DNA from: Flavobacteriales bacterium
GTDB lineage: Bacteria; Bacteroidota; Bacteroidia; Flavobacteriales_D; Sanyastnellaceae
Direction: 5' to 3'
Length of the DNA stretch: 64,000 nucleotides
Assembly: GCA_027491075.1 (NCBI GenBank)
Contig: JAIXWX010000034.1
Span: forward strand, 310,001-374,000
Both the position numbers and the translations under genes were made by a program. This document shows, piece by piece, positions 59,403-64,000 of this stretch; positions within the stretch are counted from its first letter, which is position 1, and every line of letters begins with the position of its first letter. The notes below the pieces were generated by a model. That model was not told the origin of the DNA and made no database searches. It worked only from the letters and a program-made list of their open reading frames with translations.

Positions 59403-60443
59403 TCAATTATCTCTGATTTTTTTTGGAGATCCTATAATTTCCTCCACTTCCTCTTTTTCTTTTTTAGAAAGACCGTCATTGTTCTTTCGTCCAATCAATG
59501 AGAAATTGACATATCGATTGGGATGCATTCGCATATCATCTAGTAGTAAATCCAGGCTATGGGAGGCATTCATTAGCTCATGGTGCAGGCTGTCTGTTGT
59601 AGCCAATTTTCCGAGAGTACCTTGACCTTCGTTGATTCCAGCCAGCAAAGTGTTCGTGCTTTCCATGGCTTTATTGACTTTGAGAATTGTAGTGGCCAAT
59701 TCTAGCTTGGCAAGCGTGTCGCTCAGAGAAGAAAAGTTCTTTATTGCATTCGTTAGAGGTACGTTATTATCCTTGAGATTCTTGGAGATAGACTCAACAT
59801 TCGAAACGATTTCTGAGATTTTTCCGCCATTCGAGGCCAATAAATTATCCACTTTGAAAGTGGTGCTTTCTAAATTTCGTAAAGTGTTTTTTAGGCTTGC
59901 AAAAACAGCCGTCATGCCGTCTTTATCGTTGGCGGATCCAAGAACGGCATTCAAACTATTAATGACACTATCGATGCCTGCAAATAAGTCGCCCGTCTTT
60001 TTTTTCAGGGGTTCAATTTCTTGTTTGATAGTTTCTGTCAGGCCGAGTGAGACCACACCAGCCAAGTAATCTCCATCATTGGCGAGTACTTCGCTATCAC
60101 CCAAGGCGATTCGAATGGCTTTACCACCAAATAAGTCTGCGTCGAAAATTTCAAGTTTGGTATCGATGGGAACTTTTAGTTTTGAGTCATTTAGCATGAC
60201 TTCCACGATCACGGATCCATCTCCATTGGGATTCATACCTACGTCGGAAACGATTCCGATTTTAAAACCATTTAGCACAACGGGGTTAGAGGCTGTAAGT
60301 CCAGCCACATTTTCGTAGCGAGAATAGAACTTGAGTTGCTTCGAAAGTAAGTTCACCCCTTTGAGATAGTTGACCCCCATGTATAGCACGGCAATGGTCA
60401 ACACCACTACAACCCCGATGATAAATTCTTTTGAAGCTTTCAT
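59403..60443 (-). CDS. MlaD-type MCE domain protein
   Basis: A 346-residue protein with an N-terminal anchor helix (EFIIGVVVVLTIAVLYMGVNYL) and an MCE domain (YENVAGLTASNPVVLNGFKIGIVSDV). A long coiled segment follows. MCE/MlaD proteins form hexamers that move lipids between inner and outer membrane. I start at ATG 60443, since the TTG two codons upstream is less likely. It follows the amidase gene by two bases. Confidence 0.88.
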   Translation of the reverse strand: MKASKEFIIGVVVVLTIAVLYMGVNYLKGVNLLSKQLKFYSRYENVAGLTASNPVVLNGFKIGIVSDVGMNPNGDGSVIVEVMLNDSKLKVPIDTKLEIFDADLFGGKAIRIALGDSEVLANDGDYLAGVVSLGLTETIKQEIEPLKKKTGDLFAGIDSVINSLNAVLGSANDKDGMTAVFASLKNTLRNLESTTFKVDNLLASNGGKISEIVSNVESISKNLKDNNVPLTNAIKNFSSLSDTLAKLELATTILKVNKAMESTNTLLAGINEGQGTLGKLATTDSLHHELMNASHSLDLLLDDMRMHPNRYVNFSLIGRKNNDGLSKKEKEEVEEIIGSPKKIRDN

Positions 60444-60445
60444 TC

Positions 60446-61663
60446 TCAATTAGTTGCTTTACGGATGGCCTCATTCAAATCAATGCGCTGACCGTTTTCA
60501 AATCCCACAATGAACGCATCCTTGAATCCAAGGGCTCGCAGCTGCTTTTGGAGTTCTTTTGCCTCATTAAAGTTGCTGGTTGAGCCGGCCATGTATTTAT
60601 ATACGTTGCCGCTAAAATACTCATCTACCTGCTCAATTCCTTTAAATTGAGCAGAATTCTTAGGAAGTGCTTTGGATGAAGTAAGAATTTGAACCTGAAA
60701 TTTGATGCCTTGCTTAATTTCTTTGTACACAATTGGGCCGCTTGGCTTAGATGCAGCGCCAGAAGTTTCGGTTTCCGCCTTTGGATTCGAGTTGGGTGAA
60801 ATTGCCACAGGTTGTTCTGCAGAAGCTTTTAGCTTTTTTGCTTTAAAGTCCTTAAATGCTTTGAATAAAGCATTGGACATATTGGCTTTTCCATCGGAGG
60901 AATGTAAATAGTCTTCTTCATTTGAATTGGTAAGAAAGCCCAATTCAACCAAGATACTCGGCATATTCGTAAAACTGATGACATAGTAACCTGCTTGCTT
61001 CACCCCACGGTCTTTTCGGCCTACTTTCACTCTGAACTGATCTTGGACATTTTTTGCCAATAGAAGGCTGTGATCCAAAAAAACATTTTCCCTTAGGCTG
61101 AGAGCGATATAAGTATCTGGATTTTTTGGGTCAAATCCAGCATAGGTTTTTTCGTAATCGTCTTCTAAGTAAATAGAAGCGTTTTCCCTCATGGCGTTTT
61201 GCAAGCTTTCCTCTGATTTGTGTAATCCCATAACAAAGGTTTCTGAACCATAGGCTTCTTTGTTGTTATTGGCATTGCAATGCACTGATATGAATAGGTC
61301 CGCCTTTGCTTTGTTTGCTATTTGAACGCGGTCGTTCAAGGTTGGAAAAACATCTGTTTTGCGTGTATAAATGACTTCGACTTCAGGAAACTCGTTTTCA
61401 ATTAATTTTCCCAGTTCAAGAACTACATCAAGCGACACATTCTTTTCAGTCTTTTTATGTCGGCCTGTCCCTAAATTCCCAGGATCTTTGCCGCCATGGC
61501 CAGCATCGAGTACAACGGTAAAGGTCTTATTACTGTCTTTCAATGGAGTAGTGAAGGCTGCAATAAAAATAGCCGTTAGGAAAAGAAATCCTAAAATCAA
61601 ACGTTTCCGCTGTTTTGCGGTGCTAACGGATGGGATAGTTGGCGATGTTGCTCGGTTATGCAT
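60446..61663 (-). CDS. amiC: N-acetylmuramoyl-L-alanine amidase with C-terminal SPOR-like domain
   Basis: A 405-residue periplasmic amidase: N-terminal anchor (LILGFLFLTAIFIAAF, residues 22-37), amidase_3 domain with Zn ligands H56 (DAGHGGKDPG), E73 (KKTEKNVS) and H128 (ISVHCNANN), and catalytic E240 (LVELGFLTN). The C-terminal part from about residue 320 (IKFQVQILTSSKAL ... ALGFKDAFIV) is SPOR-like and may bind denuded septal glycan. It cuts the peptide from the glycan strand during cell separation. First gene of the operon, divergent from lptD with 54 bases between starts. Confidence 0.88.
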   Translation of the reverse strand: MHNRATSPTIPSVSTAKQRKRLILGFLFLTAIFIAAFTTPLKDSNKTFTVVLDAGHGGKDPGNLGTGRHKKTEKNVSLDVVLELGKLIENEFPEVEVIYTRKTDVFPTLNDRVQIANKAKADLFISVHCNANNNKEAYGSETFVMGLHKSEESLQNAMRENASIYLEDDYEKTYAGFDPKNPDTYIALSLRENVFLDHSLLLAKNVQDQFRVKVGRKDRGVKQAGYYVISFTNMPSILVELGFLTNSNEEDYLHSSDGKANMSNALFKAFKDFKAKKLKASAEQPVAISPNSNPKAETETSGAASKPSGPIVYKEIKQGIKFQVQILTSSKALPKNSAQFKGIEQVDEYFSGNVYKYMAGSTSNFNEAKELQKQLRALGFKDAFIVGFENGQRIDLNEAIRKATN

Positions 61664-61717
61664 AGCTTTGAGGCCGATATTTTGCAGATTTTACAAAAAT
61701 ATTTTCTAAAGGATCGC

Positions 61718-64000
61718 ATGAAACGCGCGTGGTATGCATTTATCCTCTTATCTCTGTTGATAAGCATTTCAATGCATTCACAGGCACAAACCACGAGTCC
61801 TGACTCTACAGCAAGCAATAACGTTGCCGAACAGGATTCTATTATCGAAACCTCTGATATTGGTATTGATGAAGAGGTCATCTATTTTGGAAAGGACAGC
61901 ACGGTGATGGATATTTCAGGTAAAAGGGTTTACCTGTACGGACCTGATTCCTACGTAAAATATGGAAATTTGGAGGTAAAAGCTTCTAGGATTAATTTCT
62001 CTTTTGACGATTATACTGCCTACGCATCAGGCACGAGAGACAGCAGCGGAACGTATGTAGGGAGGCCCATTTTTAAAGATGGCGACACACAATTTGAAGA
62101 GGACTCTTTGGCCTATAATTTCAAATCGAAAAAGGGGCTGAGTTACGGAGCCAGAACTCAAGAAGGGGAAGCTTTCTTATTGGCGGGTGTATCGAAAAAG
62201 CAAGCAAACGATTGGATACACATAGGTAAGGGCAAGTTTACAACCTGCGATAATCCTAATCCGCATTACTATTTCCGCCTTTCCAAGGCAATCGCTATTC
62301 CTGATGAAAAAATCGTTTCTGGCCCACTTTTTCTTAAAGTACGGAAGATTCCAACCCCACTGGCGGTGCCATTTGGCTTTTTCCCCAACAAGAAAGAAAG
62401 TTCACACGGAATTCTTCTCCCCGGTTACGGAAATGGAAATGAGCGAGGCTACTTCGTTCAGAATTTGGGTTATTATATTCCTATCTCGCCCCAATGGGAA
62501 ACTAGTTTTCTCTTTGATATTTATACCAGAGGTTCTTGGGTGGCCAGAAATAGAACTAACTACAAGAAGAATTACAAGTACAATGGTAACTTTGACATAA
62601 GCAGAACGGTAAGCAAACTGGGATTTGAAGAATTGACCAGTTATGCCATTTTGAAAACCTTCAATGTTCGCTGGACGCATAGTCAAGATCCCAAAGCAAA
62701 ACCAAATTCAAGATTTACAGCCAACGTGAATGCAGGGTCGAGTCAAAATTTCACCAACAACCTCAACTCTTCACAGACCGACTTTTTGAGCAGCACATTT
62801 CAATCTTCTATTCAGTACAATAAATCATGGGCTGGGACTCCTTTTAACCTAGGAGTGAGCGCAAATCATAACCAGAATACCCAGTCTCGAAGTGTTACAG
62901 TGACTTTGCCAGCAGTAGCCGTGACTATGTCGAGAATAAACGTGTTTAAGCAGAAGTTTGTAAAGAACCCAATAGGTTTGAATGCCAGTGGAAGCCTTGA
63001 AAACTCTGTTAGCGCTCGTGAGAATCTTTGGACCCTTGAAAATGCAGCGGGTTTGAATCGGATCAGTAGAAATGGAGCGCGCTACAATGCTTCTTTAAAT
63101 ACCAGCTTGAAAGGACCTTTTGGTTTAACGATCAACCCAGCTGTCAATGCTAATTGGCTTTGGACATTTAAACATTTAGAGGAGAATAGCATGTCACGTC
63201 CTGATACCATCTATGGTTTTAGACAATTTGCCAATTGGGATGCTGGTGTAGGGGCGAATTTCAGATTGTTTGGAACATTTGTGATGAAGAAAAGCAATGC
63301 TAAAATCAAAGCATTTCGTCATCTGATGCAGATGAATCTGAATTATAATTATCGACCGCTGAGCAACGTGAGGACCTACGGATATTACAGCGAAAATGGA
63401 GATTTTGTGGGATATACTATTTGGGACGTGGCCAAGTTCATCCCAACTTCCAATGAGATGGCGCAGAGCATTTCATTTGGGATCAACAACAATTTGGAGG
63501 CAAAAGTTAGAGATAAGAGCTCAGCAAAAGTGGCTTACAAAAAGGTAAAACTTATAGAGAGTTTTAGATTGAATACCAGCTACAATGTTGCGGCGGACTC
63601 TTTAAATTTCTCCAATGTGGCACTAAATGCCTTTACCACTTTGGGGAAATCGACAACGATTACGTATAGCAGCACATATAGTTTGTATGAGTTGGATTCT
63701 TTGGGTAGAAAAGTGAACCGGTTTTTATGGGAAGACGGGGGCAGTTTTGCGAGGATGGAAGGCACTACCATCGCTGTGGCTACACGATTGAGCGGAGGTA
63801 ATGGTGAAAGCAATACAAATCGAGCGGATAATCGCACAACTGAGGAAGAAGATTTTGTATCGATGAACCGTGATCGGTTGGTCGACTTTTCTGTGCCATG
63901 GACCCTGGAGTTAAATTACAATATTCAATTGGTCAGAAGCTTTGTACGAGAGCGTGCGGAGTTTGATCAAAAGTGGGAGCAAACGGCCATGTTTAGAGGA
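61718..64000 (+). CDS. lptD: LPS-assembly protein LptD, N-terminal part
   Basis: A signal peptide (MKRAWYAFILLSLLISISMHSQAQ) starts at ATG 61718 and the frame stays open to the window end (761 codons), so the gene is cut off. An OstA-like jellyroll (about residues 60-170, KRVYLYGPDSYVKYGNLEV) is followed by the Bacteroidetes-type segment FTTCDNPNPHYYFRL and a beta-barrel (alternating strands). LptD inserts LPS into the outer leaflet of the outer membrane. It is divergent from the amidase operon. Confidence 0.88.
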   Translation, partial: MKRAWYAFILLSLLISISMHSQAQTTSPDSTASNNVAEQDSIIETSDIGIDEEVIYFGKDSTVMDISGKRVYLYGPDSYVKYGNLEVKASRINFSFDDYTAYASGTRDSSGTYVGRPIFKDGDTQFEEDSLAYNFKSKKGLSYGARTQEGEAFLLAGVSKKQANDWIHIGKGKFTTCDNPNPHYYFRLSKAIAIPDEKIVSGPLFLKVRKIPTPLAVPFGFFPNKKESSHGILLPGYGNGNERGYFVQNLGYYIPISPQWETSFLFDIYTRGSWVARNRTNYKKNYKYNGNFDISRTVSKLGFEELTSYAILKTFNVRWTHSQDPKAKPNSRFTANVNAGSSQNFTNNLNSSQTDFLSSTFQSSIQYNKSWAGTPFNLGVSANHNQNTQSRSVTVTLPAVAVTMSRINVFKQKFVKNPIGLNASGSLENSVSARENLWTLENAAGLNRISRNGARYNASLNTSLKGPFGLTINPAVNANWLWTFKHLEENSMSRPDTIYGFRQFANWDAGVGANFRLFGTFVMKKSNAKIKAFRHLMQMNLNYNYRPLSNVRTYGYYSENGDFVGYTIWDVAKFIPTSNEMAQSISFGINNNLEAKVRDKSSAKVAYKKVKLIESFRLNTSYNVAADSLNFSNVALNAFTTLGKSTTITYSSTYSLYELDSLGRKVNRFLWEDGGSFARMEGTTIAVATRLSGGNGESNTNRADNRTTEEEDFVSMNRDRLVDFSVPWTLELNYNIQLVRSFVRERAEFDQKWEQTAMFRG

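Noticed and set aside
1-64000. CRISPR arrays, transposons, prophage or riboswitches
   Set aside because: I found no regularly spaced repeats, transposase or phage genes, and no recognisable riboswitch; gaps are all short.

Overview
The window looks like chromosomal DNA of a Bacteroidota bacterium, most likely Flavobacteriales. Supporting signs are GldA, a type IX secretion (T9SS) sorting domain, DUF4924 and DUF4834 proteins, YfhO, a Bacteroidetes-style LptD, and promoters carrying the TAnnTTTG -7 box. I see no transposase, integrase, CRISPR array or prophage. Genes are packed tightly, ATGA stop/start overlaps are common, and no gap exceeds 300 bases. The family (a marine Cryomorphaceae/Schleiferiaceae-like lineage is plausible) cannot be fixed from this window alone.

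Layout. 1-4.5 kb: end of an OmpH/Skp chaperone gene, DUF4924, an MFS exporter with an acyltransferase-like partner, a DCC-family redox protein and a membrane protein. 4.5-8.5 kb (minus): gldA, a DUF4834 gene, yfhO and a tRNA-Arg in one line. 8.5-11.8 kb (plus): Hpt protein, purN, marC, rnhA, glutaryl-CoA dehydrogenase, then the one clear intrinsic terminator. 11.8-15.6 kb (minus): operon of pyrophosphatase, methionine-type aminotransferase, NAD-binding protein, PH-domain protein, an isolated T9SS sorting-domain miniprotein and an omega-amidase-like nitrilase. 15.7-21.7 kb (plus): purL, PASTA protein, T9SS cargo, pseudouridine synthase.

22.6-28.1 kb (plus) is the most unusual stretch. An E1-like ThiF protein and a GNAT-fold acyltransferase (FeeM/LuxI-like in outline) overlap each other, and the acyltransferase overlaps a 7TMR-DISM sensor kinase. 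A receiver-kinase hybrid and a single-domain response regulator follow. This reads as a candidate signal synthesis and sensing unit. 28-33 kb holds an M42 peptidase, mnmD, murQ, and a PorE-like TPR/propeller protein that lacks an OmpA domain.

33-48.2 kb (minus) is a surface polysaccharide cluster exported by a Wzm/Wzt ABC transporter. It has eight glycosyltransferases (one fucosyltransferase), an NDP-sugar epimerase, two methyltransferases, an FdtA-like cupin with an altered histidine motif, and a secreted beta-mannosidase whose gene overlaps a glycosyltransferase gene. 48.3-53.9 kb (minus): aroE, dedA, rhodanese and a ComA-type phosphosulfolactate synthase in one operon, then a TPR protein, a YdcF/SanA protein and a cytosolic periplasmic-binding-fold protein. 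53.9-61.7 kb (minus): envelope operon of amidase, MlaD-type MCE protein, two Fe-S proteins with a HAD phosphatase between them, fabG and a VWA protein. Divergent from it, lptD runs off the window end.

A recurring regulatory theme is a perfect TAnnTTTG box 4-9 bases before the start codon of several genes, which implies leaderless or nearly leaderless mRNAs.
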